Positions 1 to 5,781 of a stretch of DNA of 7,319 nucleotides are shown here, in pieces. The DNA comes from Tectiglobus sp963922535 (GTDB lineage Bacteria > Pseudomonadota > Alphaproteobacteria > Rhizobiales > Hyphomicrobiaceae). Made by a program: the position numbers and the translations under genes. The notes beneath the pieces were generated by a model that saw only the letters and a list, made by a program, of their open reading frames with translations, had not been told where the DNA came from and searched no databases. The stretch covers positions 1 to 7,319 of the forward strand of contig CAWUIN010000125.1 of the NCBI GenBank assembly GCA_963922535.1, in the 5' to 3' direction. Position 1 is the stretch's first letter; the number at the start of each line of letters is the position of its first letter.

Positions 1-2
1 GC

Positions 3-50
3 ATAGCAGCCTGGGACGAAGACTTTCTGGCAAGCGTCCTCGCACCGTGA
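3..50 (+). CDS. Possible C-terminal tail of a plus-strand gene cut by the window edge
   Basis: A plus-strand frame is open from the left edge to a TGA at 48-50 and reads IAAWDEDFLASVLAP. Its mix of acidic, aromatic and small residues looks like an ordinary protein C-terminus. Only 15 codons are visible, so no family can be named. The minus strand is also open here, with an ATG at 98-100 reading leftward, but it has no visible ribosome binding site. If real, this gene converges on the phytase-like gene. Confidence 0.3.
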   Translation: MAAWDEDFLASVLAP

Positions 51-89
51 AAAAATTTCACCCGATTCCCCTGCAGCAACAGCAGATGT

Positions 90-109
90 AGCGGCAGCAT
101 GAAGCCGTT
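90..109. terminator. Weak stem-loop between convergent gene ends
   Basis: AGCGGC at 90-95 can pair with GCCGTT at 104-109 (six pairs, one of them G-U) around an 8-base loop. It lies between the TGA at 48-50 and the stop of the phytase-like gene at 176-178, where a bidirectional terminator would be expected. No T-run follows on either strand, so an intrinsic terminator is not well supported. Confidence 0.2.
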
Positions 110-175
110 ACAGAATTAGGGACGTTTTGTCAGTTAAGCCAAGCCGGCTGTTGTGTGCTGGTTTCGGTAAAACCG

Positions 176-1228
176 TCATTTGGTAAGTTCAAATTGCAGC
201 AGCAGCGTGCGCTGCAGGAAAGTATTGAAATTATTATCCGAAATGAGCGTTAAAATTGTGCGTCCCTTTGCGTCCTGATGTGCGGAAATACCTTCCATAT
301 TATCTATTTCGTAGCGAAGATCGGCACGCAGCAGCGTTCTGCCATTCATGACCGCCCCTGGACGCACGCTTTTTGCTGCAATTTCGCGAATGCGCATCTT
401 AATGCCTTCGCTCCATCTGAAACGACGTTCAAGTATGATCAAACGACCGTCGGGTATCCCGACCGCATCTGTGATGTCAAAGTCTTGCAGGTTGACCAAA
501 GCCACAGGCTGCGGCCTGGTGCTGTTCCCGCTCCACAGAAAACCACGATGATGCCCGTTCGCATTGAGAGAGCGTTCGGCAAAAGCTATGACATTGCGAC
601 TGCTGCCTCCACGGCCGACAAGAGCGACCGATTCCAGGCCCTTATTAGCGGACATGCGGCGTCCTGGACGCAGGTAATGGGTCGGCCCCGCAATTTTGCC
701 TTCCCGAATAGGAAAGAAGCCGATGCGCTGATTGATCTCAAACGAGATCAGTGCGGTGCCCGATACAAGGTTGCCTGACATAAGGCGCACTGCTTCTGCG
801 TCCCTGTCACGCCTGCGCTGCAGGGATTTATTGCCAAGCGCTTTGATCGCTCCTGCTCGTGTATCGGCGATCTTTAAAAGGCGCCCGTTTTCGTAGACAA
901 GCTTGCCGGCAAGCCAGCTGCCAGCATCGGAAACAGCAATAAAGCGGCGGCCGTCAGAGCTTACCTCAAGGCCGGAATAGCCACCGAATACGGGGGTGCT
1001 GGATGAGAGCGCCAAGCCCCCTAACCACTTTAGTTTTCCCACTTTTGTGGTGCGCATTTTATCCTTGCGGAAACTGTCGAGCTGCCAACTGTTCACTTCA
1101 ATGGAGCGTGGCTCGCTGACGAGCGTGTCTGGCTTGGGAGTGTTTTGCGCGCCTGCAGGGTTGACTTTGGCCATGTGGAGGCCGCTCAAAAGGAGCAGGA
1201 CAAAGAATAATATGCTGCCAGCACGCAA
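176..1228 (-). CDS. Secreted esterase-like/phytase-like domain protein
   Basis: A 350-residue protein of the family called 'esterase-like activity of phytase' (Pfam PF13449-type), expected to fold as a beta-propeller. The true substrate is unknown and phytase activity should not be assumed. Visible landmarks, numbered from the TTG start, are GGYSGLE near 82-88 followed by a SDAG turn near 100-103, DAEA near 143-146, KGLES near 196-200, AER near 217-219, a GIPDGRLIILERRF stretch near 257-270, DNMEGIS near 309-315 and SDNNFN near 331-336. Residues 1-27 form a signal peptide: Arg2, a hydrophobic core from about 4 to 17, and a probable cleavage site after AGA before Gln28. A periplasmic or exported product is therefore likely. 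The frame also has a GTG at 1249, but TTG at 1228 is preferred because AGGAGG lies exactly 8 bases upstream. The gene lies downstream of cobT on the same strand, but 264 bases of other material separate them, so co-transcription is uncertain. Confidence 0.85.
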   Translation of the reverse strand: MRAGSILFFVLLLLSGLHMAKVNPAGAQNTPKPDTLVSEPRSIEVNSWQLDSFRKDKMRTTKVGKLKWLGGLALSSSTPVFGGYSGLEVSSDGRRFIAVSDAGSWLAGKLVYENGRLLKIADTRAGAIKALGNKSLQRRRDRDAEAVRLMSGNLVSGTALISFEINQRIGFFPIREGKIAGPTHYLRPGRRMSANKGLESVALVGRGGSSRNVIAFAERSLNANGHHRGFLWSGNSTRPQPVALVNLQDFDITDAVGIPDGRLIILERRFRWSEGIKMRIREIAAKSVRPGAVMNGRTLLRADLRYEIDNMEGISAHQDAKGRTILTLISDNNFNTFLQRTLLLQFELTK

Positions 1229-1236
1229 TTGATCAG

Positions 1237-1242
1237 CCTCCT
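1237..1242 (-). promoter_or_regulatory. Shine-Dalgarno AGGAGG deciding a TTG start
   Basis: On the minus strand AGGAGG is followed by 8 bases and then TTG at 1228-1226. The upstream in-frame GTG (1249-1247) would put this site inside the coding region and has no comparable site of its own. The TTG start also puts the hydrophobic signal-peptide core close to the N-terminus. Confidence 0.6.
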
Positions 1243-1262
1243 GTGTCACGAGTGGTCTGTAT

Positions 1263-1291
1263 TACTTAAAATGTTGGGTTAGGACGTCCAA
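1263..1291 (-). promoter_or_regulatory. Possible promoter of the phytase-like gene
   Basis: On the minus strand TTGGAC (1291-1286) and TAAGTA (1268-1263) are separated by 17 bases and lie about 35-60 bases upstream of the TTG start. The -35 match is fair and the -10 match is poor. GGACGTCC at 1282-1289 is a perfect 8-bp palindrome overlapping the -35 element and could be an operator or chance. Confidence 0.2.
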
Positions 1292-1294
1292 ATT

Positions 1295-1462
1295 TTATTT
1301 TTTCCAAGGCGCGGTGAGTGCAGTGATACAAGTATCATAAGCGAGCCGCAACACCGGCAGAAACAAAATTTGGGCGCCTTCGGTCACGTATTCCTGCATT
1401 TTAAGCGATACAGACCACCAGGCCGTGTCGTCAATGAGCACGCGCGAGCCGGTTTGGTGAAA
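1295..1462 (-). pseudogene. Small coding-like ORF downstream of cobT, 5' end apparently broken
   Basis: A minus-strand frame runs from just after a TGA (1465-1463) to a TAA (1297-1295). It reads TGSRVLIDDTAWWSV near its start and ends ALTAPWKK. The tail has a mixed hydrophobic/charged pattern (EYVTEGAQILFLPVLRLAYD) typical of a small folded or amphipathic protein. The only early start in frame is GTG at 1441, which lacks a ribosome binding site and would give 48 residues. An ATG at about 1478, 15 bases after the cobT stop, opens MESWDDFTKP in another frame; a one-base frameshift would join it to this frame. The segment coding TGSRVLIDDTA is repeated in inverted orientation on the other side of cobT with mostly silent changes, which supports past or present coding. 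The family is not recognised. It may be a frameshifted pseudogene, a sequencing error, or a short gene with an odd start. Confidence 0.35.
1418..1458 (-). repeat. 41-bp repeat, copy A (inverted relative to copy B)
   Basis: Read on the minus strand it begins ACCAAACCGGCTC and ends GACGACACGGCCTGG. It matches 3480-3520 on the plus strand at 37 of 41 positions. The two copies therefore form a widely spaced inverted repeat around cobT. The differences are TCG/TCT, GTG/GTT and CTC/CTA, all silent in the frame reading TGSRVLIDDTA, plus TGG/TAG, Trp in this copy and stop in the other. Confidence 0.85.
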
Positions 1463-1492
1463 TCATCCCAGCTTTCCATTTGGCTCGAACCT

Positions 1493-3409
1493 CTAGCGGC
1501 CTCTGGACCTTTGCTGTCCCGGCTTTGCACGCCGAGCGCGCGGCTGTCTCACGTTTTCTTCATCGAACAATTCGACCAGCTGCTCAGTCATCGCGCCAGC
1601 CAGCTCAGAAGGATCAGTAATCGTTACCGCACGCCGGTAATATCGTGTCACATCATGGCCGATACCGATTGCAATCAGTTCCACAGGCGAGCGATTTTCG
1701 ATTTCTGCGATAACCTGACGCAGGTGAAGTTCAAGATGCGAGCCCGAATTGACCGACAGTGTCGAATCATCCACCGGCGCACCATCTGAAATCATCATCA
1801 GAATACGGCGTTGTTCGGGCCTGCCGAGCAGCCGCCTGTGCGCCCATGCGAGCGCCTCGCCGTCGATATTTTCCTTAAGCAAACCTTCTCGCATCATCAG
1901 CGCCAGATTGCGTTTGGCCCGTCGCCACGGTGCATCTGCTGACTTGTAAATAATGTGACGCAGGTCATTGAGACGGCCGGGCTGGGATGGCTTGCCCTCG
2001 CTTAACCATTGCTCTCTGGCTTGCCCACCTTTCCAGGCTTTAGTCGTAAAGCCAAGGATTTCAACCTTGACGCCACAACGCTCAAGCGTCCGGGCAAGAA
2101 TTTCAGCGCATGTTGCAGCCACCATGATTGGACGGCCGCGCATGCTGCCGGAGTTGTCAAGCAACAGCGTGACCACGGTGTCGCGGAATTCGATATCACT
2201 TTCACATTTATAGGACAGTGGCTGCATCGGATCGATAACTATTCTCGTCAGGCGCGCCACGTCTAACACACCTTCTTCAAGATCGAATTTCCAGGAACGG
2301 TTCTGCTGCGCCATCAGTTTGCGTTGCAGCTTGTTGGCTAACCTGGAGATGGCGCCGGACAGTGCCCGCAGTTCTTTGTCCAGGAACAGACGCAGCCGTT
2401 CCAGCTCCTCCGGCGTTGATAAATCTTCCGCCGTGATTTCCTCGTCGTAAGCGCGGGTAAAAACCTGGTAGCCAAACGCTTCCGGATTATTGAGGACGGA
2501 AGCGTTAAGCTGTGGTGGCGGCTCATCGCTATCGGCAAATTCATCGCCATCGGCGATCATGTCGAACTCATCTGTGTCTGCAAGACTGGCAAGCTCGTCG
2601 AATTCGCCTTCCTCGCCCTGCGCTGTCTGCTGTTCGCTGGCGCGCTCTTCGCCTTCCTCGCCTTCACTCTGCTCGGCTTCGTTCTGCTCCGATGGTTCGT
2701 TGCCGTCCTGTTGGGCCTGGTTCTCGTCGTCCTCGCTCGCCTCTCCATGCTCGCCGCCATCGGCCATTTTGTCTGCCAGATCAAGCATTTGCAGGAGATT
2801 GCGCACCATGTGCCCAAAGCGCTCCTGATCTTCGGCGATATCATCCAGTTGATCGAGAGATGAGCCTGCGCGCTGTTCCACCCAATCGCGCCAGACATCG
2901 ACCACGGCCTGGGCGTTTTCCGGTGGGGCTAGTCCCGTCAGGCGCTCGCGTACAATGAGCGCCAATGCATCTTCCAGTGGCGCTTCTGTCCCATCCTCAA
3001 TGTCTGTGAAGCGGGCATTGGCGTACTGGTTCTCAACTTTAGCGGTCAGATTAAGAGCCATGCCGGGCATCCGGTTGCAGCCAAGCGCCTCTATCCGTGC
3101 ACGCTCGACCGCCTCGAACACCGTTCGTGCCTTGCCGGCGCCGGGCATTAACCGGCGATGCAACTTATGGTCGTGACATGCAAGTTCCAGAGATAAACTA
3201 TCGGCCCAGCCACGCATAACGGCAATATCATGGCGTGTCGGGGTGCGGGAGGGTTCCGGCAGGTAAATTGTCTTGTTATCAGACTGCGGGCGACCGGCAG
3301 CGTATATGACCTGCACGTTCTCATCGCAGGCAACAGCGCGTGCGGTTTGTTCAATCGCACGTTTCAAAAGGTCGACGGATGATACTTTGTCGTTATTGCC
3401 GTTTGTCAT
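1493..3409 (-). CDS. cobT: Cobaltochelatase subunit CobT
   Basis: A 638-residue subunit of the ATP-dependent aerobic cobaltochelatase (CobN-CobS-CobT), which inserts Co2+ into hydrogenobyrinic acid a,c-diamide in cobalamin synthesis. The order is a helical N-terminal region (about 1-215), a strongly acidic Glu/Asp/Gln/Ser linker (about 216-298), a conserved middle segment, and a C-terminal von Willebrand A domain (about 405-615). The VWA domain shows the metal-ion-dependent adhesion site DNSGSM at 418-423, a Thr pair at 455-456 and SDGAPVD at 541-547. The protein ends in an Arg-rich basic tail (about 621-638). The length matches known CobT proteins. CobT pairs with the AAA+ subunit CobS in the way BchD pairs with BchI in magnesium chelatase. 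The ATG at 3409 has only a weak ribosome binding site; no better start was seen. cobS lies 107 bases upstream on the same strand. Confidence 0.96.
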   Translation of the reverse strand: MTNGNNDKVSSVDLLKRAIEQTARAVACDENVQVIYAAGRPQSDNKTIYLPEPSRTPTRHDIAVMRGWADSLSLELACHDHKLHRRLMPGAGKARTVFEAVERARIEALGCNRMPGMALNLTAKVENQYANARFTDIEDGTEAPLEDALALIVRERLTGLAPPENAQAVVDVWRDWVEQRAGSSLDQLDDIAEDQERFGHMVRNLLQMLDLADKMADGGEHGEASEDDENQAQQDGNEPSEQNEAEQSEGEEGEERASEQQTAQGEEGEFDELASLADTDEFDMIADGDEFADSDEPPPQLNASVLNNPEAFGYQVFTRAYDEEITAEDLSTPEELERLRLFLDKELRALSGAISRLANKLQRKLMAQQNRSWKFDLEEGVLDVARLTRIVIDPMQPLSYKCESDIEFRDTVVTLLLDNSGSMRGRPIMVAATCAEILARTLERCGVKVEILGFTTKAWKGGQAREQWLSEGKPSQPGRLNDLRHIIYKSADAPWRRAKRNLALMMREGLLKENIDGEALAWAHRRLLGRPEQRRILMMISDGAPVDDSTLSVNSGSHLELHLRQVIAEIENRSPVELIAIGIGHDVTRYYRRAVTITDPSELAGAMTEQLVELFDEENVRQPRARRAKPGQQRSRGR

Positions 3410-3416
3410 GAGCGAG

Positions 3417-3444
3417 ATTAATCAATGAGTTTAAATCGTGTCAA
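3417..3444 (-). promoter_or_regulatory. Possible cobT promoter in the cobS-cobT gap
   Basis: On the minus strand TTGACA (3444-3439) and ATTAAT (3422-3417) are separated by 16 bases. Transcription from here would begin within a base or two of the cobT ATG and give a nearly leaderless mRNA, consistent with the lack of a good ribosome binding site. The -10 match is moderate, so chance remains likely. Confidence 0.22.
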
Positions 3445-3446
3445 AG

Positions 3447-3464
3447 CGTGGTTTGGAAACCACG
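3447..3464. repeat. Perfect 8-bp inverted repeat in the cobS-cobT gap
   Basis: CGTGGTTT (3447-3454) and AAACCACG (3457-3464) are exact reverse complements around GG. In RNA it could form a 7-bp stem with a 4-base loop. It could attenuate or protect the cobS-cobT transcript, act as a protein-binding palindrome, or be coincidental within the relic ORF. No T-run follows, so a terminator is unlikely. Confidence 0.45.
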
Positions 3465-3479
3465 TTCAGACCATAAATT

Positions 3480-3520
3480 ACCAAACCGGCTCTCGCGTTC
3501 TAATTGACGACACGGCCTAG
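3480..3520 (+). repeat. 41-bp repeat, copy B
   Basis: The plus strand reads ACCAAACCGGCTC at its start and GACGACACGGCCTAG at its end, matching 1418-1458 on the minus strand at 37 of 41 positions. Its last four bases overlap the cobS stop codon (3517-3519). The repeat boundary therefore coincides with the end of cobS, which suggests that the junction arose by rearrangement at that point. Confidence 0.85.
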
Positions 3521-4512
3521 TTCAACACAACATTCACGGCACTTTCCGGCAATTCCTCACCGAAACAGCGCTGGTAGAATTCCGCCACGATATGGCGTTC
3601 CGGCTCATCACATTTGTTGAGAAACGTGAGGCGAAAAGCAAAACCGACATCCTTGTTCAGGATTTCGGCGTTTTCTGCCCAGGTTATAACGGTGCGCGGG
3701 CTCATGACCGTCGAAATATCGCCATTGATAAAGGAGTTGCGTGTCAGATCAGCGACCCGCACCATATTTGAGACGATCTTCTTGGATTCCTCATCTTTGC
3801 GGAAGTTTCTGACCTTAGACAACACGATTTCGGTTTCATCATCGTGCGGCAGATAATTGAGCGCGCACACCATGGACCAGCGATCCATCTGACCCTGGTT
3901 GATCTGCTGCGTTCCGTGATAAAGACCTGAAGTATCGCCAAGGCCGATCGTATTCGTCGTTGCAAAGAGCCGGAATGCCGGATGCGGACGGATGACCTTA
4001 GATTGATCCAAAAGTGTCAGCTTGCCGGATACTTCCAAAACCCGCTGGATGACAAACATTACGTCGGGGCGGCCTGCATCATATTCATCGAACACGAGCG
4101 CGACGTTATTCTGCAGCGCCCAGGGCAAGATGCCTTCGCGGAATTCTGTGATCTGTTGGCCGTCTTTGATGACAATTGCGTCCTTGCCAATAAGGTCGAT
4201 ACGGCTGACGTGGCTGTCCAGGTTGACCCTGACGCATGGCCAGTTCAATCGTGCTGCAACCTGCTCAATGTGCGTAGACTTACCCGTTCCGTGATAGCCT
4301 TGAATCATGACCCGGCGGTTAAATTTAAATCCAGCCAGAATGGCAAGGGTCACTTCATGGTTGAACAGGTAATCCGGATCGCGTTCGGGAACATACTCGT
4401 TTGCCTCATTATAGGCTGGAACGGTGATGTCGCTGTCTATATTGAACACATCGCGAACGGAAACACTGGTTTCCGGCAGGCCCGGGACGCCAGATTGTGC
4501 AGTTGCAAGCAT
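3517..4512 (-). CDS. cobS: Cobaltochelatase subunit CobS (AAA+ ATPase)
   Basis: A 331-residue AAA+ ATPase of the aerobic cobaltochelatase, very close to the usual CobS length of about 330. It supplies ATP-driven remodelling with CobT while CobN binds the corrin and inserts cobalt. Visible motifs are Walker A GYHGTGKST at 72-80, Walker B ALVFDEYD at 138-145, sensor 1 FATTNT at 183-188, an MDRW segment at 209-212 where a subunit-interface arginine would lie, and a C-terminal MSPRTVITW segment at 270-278 in the sensor 2 region. The N-terminal segment PAYNEANEYVPERDPDYLF is typical of CobS. The ATG is preceded by GGAAAG (4522-4517) with 4 bases of spacing. The J-protein gene ends 89 bases upstream and cobT begins 107 bases downstream, all on one strand. 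Confidence 0.97.
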   Translation of the reverse strand: MLATAQSGVPGLPETSVSVRDVFNIDSDITVPAYNEANEYVPERDPDYLFNHEVTLAILAGFKFNRRVMIQGYHGTGKSTHIEQVAARLNWPCVRVNLDSHVSRIDLIGKDAIVIKDGQQITEFREGILPWALQNNVALVFDEYDAGRPDVMFVIQRVLEVSGKLTLLDQSKVIRPHPAFRLFATTNTIGLGDTSGLYHGTQQINQGQMDRWSMVCALNYLPHDDETEIVLSKVRNFRKDEESKKIVSNMVRVADLTRNSFINGDISTVMSPRTVITWAENAEILNKDVGFAFRLTFLNKCDEPERHIVAEFYQRCFGEELPESAVNVVLN

Positions 4513-4574
4513 ACGTCTTTCCAGAGGTTGAGATTGATTTTATTTTTATGGCGTACAGTTTTTCAGGTGTCACT

Positions 4575-4605
4575 ATTGTAAAGCTTGAACATCGTGCGTT
4601 GTCAA
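4575..4605 (-). promoter_or_regulatory. Possible cobS promoter
   Basis: On the minus strand TTGACA (4605-4600, overlapping the J-protein stop) and TACAAT (4580-4575) are separated by 19 bases, longer than the ideal 17. Both hexamers are good matches. The predicted leader to the cobS ATG would be about 55 bases. No cobalamin-riboswitch B12 box was recognised in that leader. Confidence 0.3.
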
Positions 4606-5234
4606 ACCAAGCCGACCTGTTTTAAGTAGTTGTAAGCCTGAATAATTTCGCGCAATTTTTCCTCAGAGCCGCGGTCCCCGCCGTTGGCATCCGGATGATG
4701 CCGCTTTACAAGCGCTTTAAACCTTGACTTGATTTCCTCCTTTGATGCGCTCTCGGCAAGGCCGAGTACCGTTATGGACTTTTTTTCAAGAGGTTTGAGT
4801 TTGCGCTGCGGCTGCTTTGCCTCCTGTTCCTGGCGGGCACGCCAGGCTTGAAAGCCTTTTGCACCGCTGGCTCGTGTTTTTGCTACGCGCGCGACATCAT
4901 CGGATGTTGCGTCACGGCGCTTGCCGCCGACGTAGGCATTTGCGCCGGATTTCCATGTTGGGCGATGTCCATAAGAAGAATCGCGTTGAAAGTCTTCGAC
5001 TTCCGCGTCGCTCATACCATCGAAATAATTATAAGAGGCATTAAACTGGCGGATGTGTTCGGCGCAGAAAAGATAAAATTCCCCTTCCCTGTCACGTCCC
5101 TTAGGTGCGCGAAATTTACCGGCATTGTCGCAGCCTTTCCATTGGCATGCCGGTTCGTCCGGTTTTTCTGGTTCTGCATCGCGAGCGCCAGACTTTATCC
5201 GGATCATATCAAAATATTTAGATTCAAATTTCAT
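4602..5234 (-). CDS. J-domain (DnaJ-type) co-chaperone with N-terminal Cys/His cluster
   Basis: A 210-residue protein whose last 60 residues (about 152-207) form a J domain. The invariant HPD is at 180-182, preceded by the basic helix RFKALVKRH and followed by EEKLREIIQAYNYLK. J domains stimulate DnaK ATPase. There is no Gly/Phe region or classical DnaJ zinc-finger repeat, so this is a class III-type specialised J-protein, not DnaJ. The N-terminal part has Cys30-X4-Cys35 and Cys57-X2-His60, which could bind one metal ion. The middle (about 90-150) is polar, Lys/Arg-rich and probably disordered. The gene lies 89 bases upstream of cobS on the same strand, the arrangement I recall from rhizobia and brucellae. 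A role in folding or assembling the chelatase is inference from position. The ATG has only a weak ribosome binding site. Confidence 0.88.
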   Translation of the reverse strand: MKFESKYFDMIRIKSGARDAEPEKPDEPACQWKGCDNAGKFRAPKGRDREGEFYLFCAEHIRQFNASYNYFDGMSDAEVEDFQRDSSYGHRPTWKSGANAYVGGKRRDATSDDVARVAKTRASGAKGFQAWRARQEQEAKQPQRKLKPLEKKSITVLGLAESASKEEIKSRFKALVKRHHPDANGGDRGSEEKLREIIQAYNYLKQVGLV

Positions 5235-5331
5235 TGCTCATACACTATGGCGTTATCCGGTCGCTGAAACAAGCGCCTTTCCTGTCAACACAACGTCGCT
5301 GTGGCGGATTGTCTTTCGGGGTTGACGTAAT

Positions 5332-5385
5332 ATGCGGGAGTTAAAAATTAATGATCTGCAACACCATCATTTTCTCACCCCGCAT
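5332..5385. repeat. Nested inverted repeat in the divergent J-protein/bolA region
   Basis: Outer arms ATGCGGG (5332-5338) and CCCGCAT (5379-5385) are exact reverse complements. Inside them, AATGAT (5350-5355) and ATCATT (5366-5371) are also exact reverse complements around a 10-base loop. The genes on either side are divergent, so a terminator is not expected here. It could bind a regulator acting on both genes or fold in a long bolA leader. Confidence 0.5.
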
Positions 5386-5393
5386 TTAAACTA

Positions 5394-5412
5394 GAACGAT
5401 TTCATGAACGAT
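5394..5412 (+). repeat. Direct repeat GAACGAT, 12-bp period
   Basis: GAACGAT occurs at 5394-5400 and again at 5406-5412, a 12-base period, about 40 bases upstream of the bolA TATAAT box. Tandem 7-bp half-sites can be bound by response regulators, but two short copies may be chance. Confidence 0.4.
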
Positions 5413-5448
5413 GTTTATGCTTATTGAGCGTCCAATCAATTCATGTCA

Positions 5449-5462
5449 TGCATTATAATGCA
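5449..5462 (+). promoter_or_regulatory. bolA -10 box inside a 14-bp perfect palindrome
   Basis: TGCATTATAATGCA is a perfect 14-bp palindrome containing a consensus TATAAT at 5454-5459. Transcription would begin near 5466 and leave a leader of about 40 bases before bolA. No convincing -35 hexamer is seen at 16-18 bases upstream (TCCAAT at 5431-5436 is poor), which would suit an activated or regulated promoter. A palindrome over the -10 box is a typical place for a repressor. TGCA-ended palindromes resemble Fur/Mur-type operators, but I cannot name the regulator. Confidence 0.5.
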
Positions 5463-5505
5463 AATCAAATCTACGTTTTTTAGCTAAACCTGGCAGGTAT
5501 TCGAG

Positions 5506-5781
5506 ATGTCCACAGAAATTACTATCCGCGAAAAACTGAAGCTTGGCCTTGAGCCAATGCACCTTGACGTGATTAATGAAAGTGAATTTCATGCCGCTCA
5601 CCGTTCATCGCCGGGCACCGGTGAAAGTCATTTCCGTATCGTCATAGTATCAGAAAAGTTTGCTGACGTTCCGCGTCTCCAGCGTCATCGCATGATCAAC
5701 GAAATTCTGGCTGATGAACTGGCGGGCAAAATACACGCTTTGGCCATGCATGCCTATGCACCCGGAGAAGACGTGCAGTGA
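5506..5781 (+). CDS. bolA: BolA family protein
   Basis: A 91-residue protein of normal BolA length. It shows LDVINES (20-26), HAAHRSSPGTGESHF (29-43) with the loop before the central strand, RIVIVSEKF (44-52), the helix RHRMINEILADEL (60-72) and the family-typical C-terminal HALAMHAY (77-84), whose His is the expected cluster ligand. BolA proteins bind [2Fe-2S] clusters with monothiol glutaredoxins and act in iron and Fe-S homeostasis; some also act in stress and morphology control. The start has GGCAGG 8 bases upstream. The gene is divergent from the J-protein gene, with 271 bases between them that hold the palindrome and repeats described separately. It converges on the patatin gene. Confidence 0.93.
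   Translation: MSTEITIREKLKLGLEPMHLDVINESEFHAAHRSSPGTGESHFRIVIVSEKFADVPRLQRHRMINEILADELAGKIHALAMHAYAPGEDVQ

Larger units (their letters stand above)
3425..3520 (+). pseudogene. 31-codon plus-strand ORF carrying repeat copy B, probably a truncated gene relic
   Basis: An ATG at 3425 opens a frame reading MSLNRVKAWFGNHVQTINY and continuing through QTGSRVLIDDTA to a TAG at 3518-3520. The last 11 residues equal those encoded by copy A beyond cobT, where the frame continues with WWSVSLK. Here the Trp codon is TAG, and the sequence immediately beyond is the 3' end of cobS on the other strand. The ORF starts 16 bases from the cobT start and runs opposite to both neighbours. No ribosome binding site or promoter is evident. 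It is read as the 5' part of an unrecognised small gene, truncated at cobS, rather than an expressed gene. Confidence 0.28.

Noticed and set aside
1370..1789. 139-codon plus-strand frame across the cobT 3' end
   Set aside because: Most of it is antisense to the well-supported CobT VWA region, and it has no recognisable domain or ribosome binding site.
2596..2760. Tandem repeat within the acidic part of cobT
   Set aside because: Codons for Glu/Gln/Asp recur, but there is no regular unit; this is compositional bias in a disordered linker.
2490..2828. Ser-rich plus-strand frame
   Set aside because: It is the complement of the Glu/Asp-rich CobT linker; the Ser runs follow from that composition.
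3982..4581. 199-codon plus-strand frame
   Set aside because: It lies almost entirely antisense to cobS, whose Walker motifs are unambiguous. Its translation shows no family features.
4513..4601. Cobalamin riboswitch upstream of cobS
   Set aside because: The leader is too short for a full cobalamin riboswitch and no B12 box was recognised.
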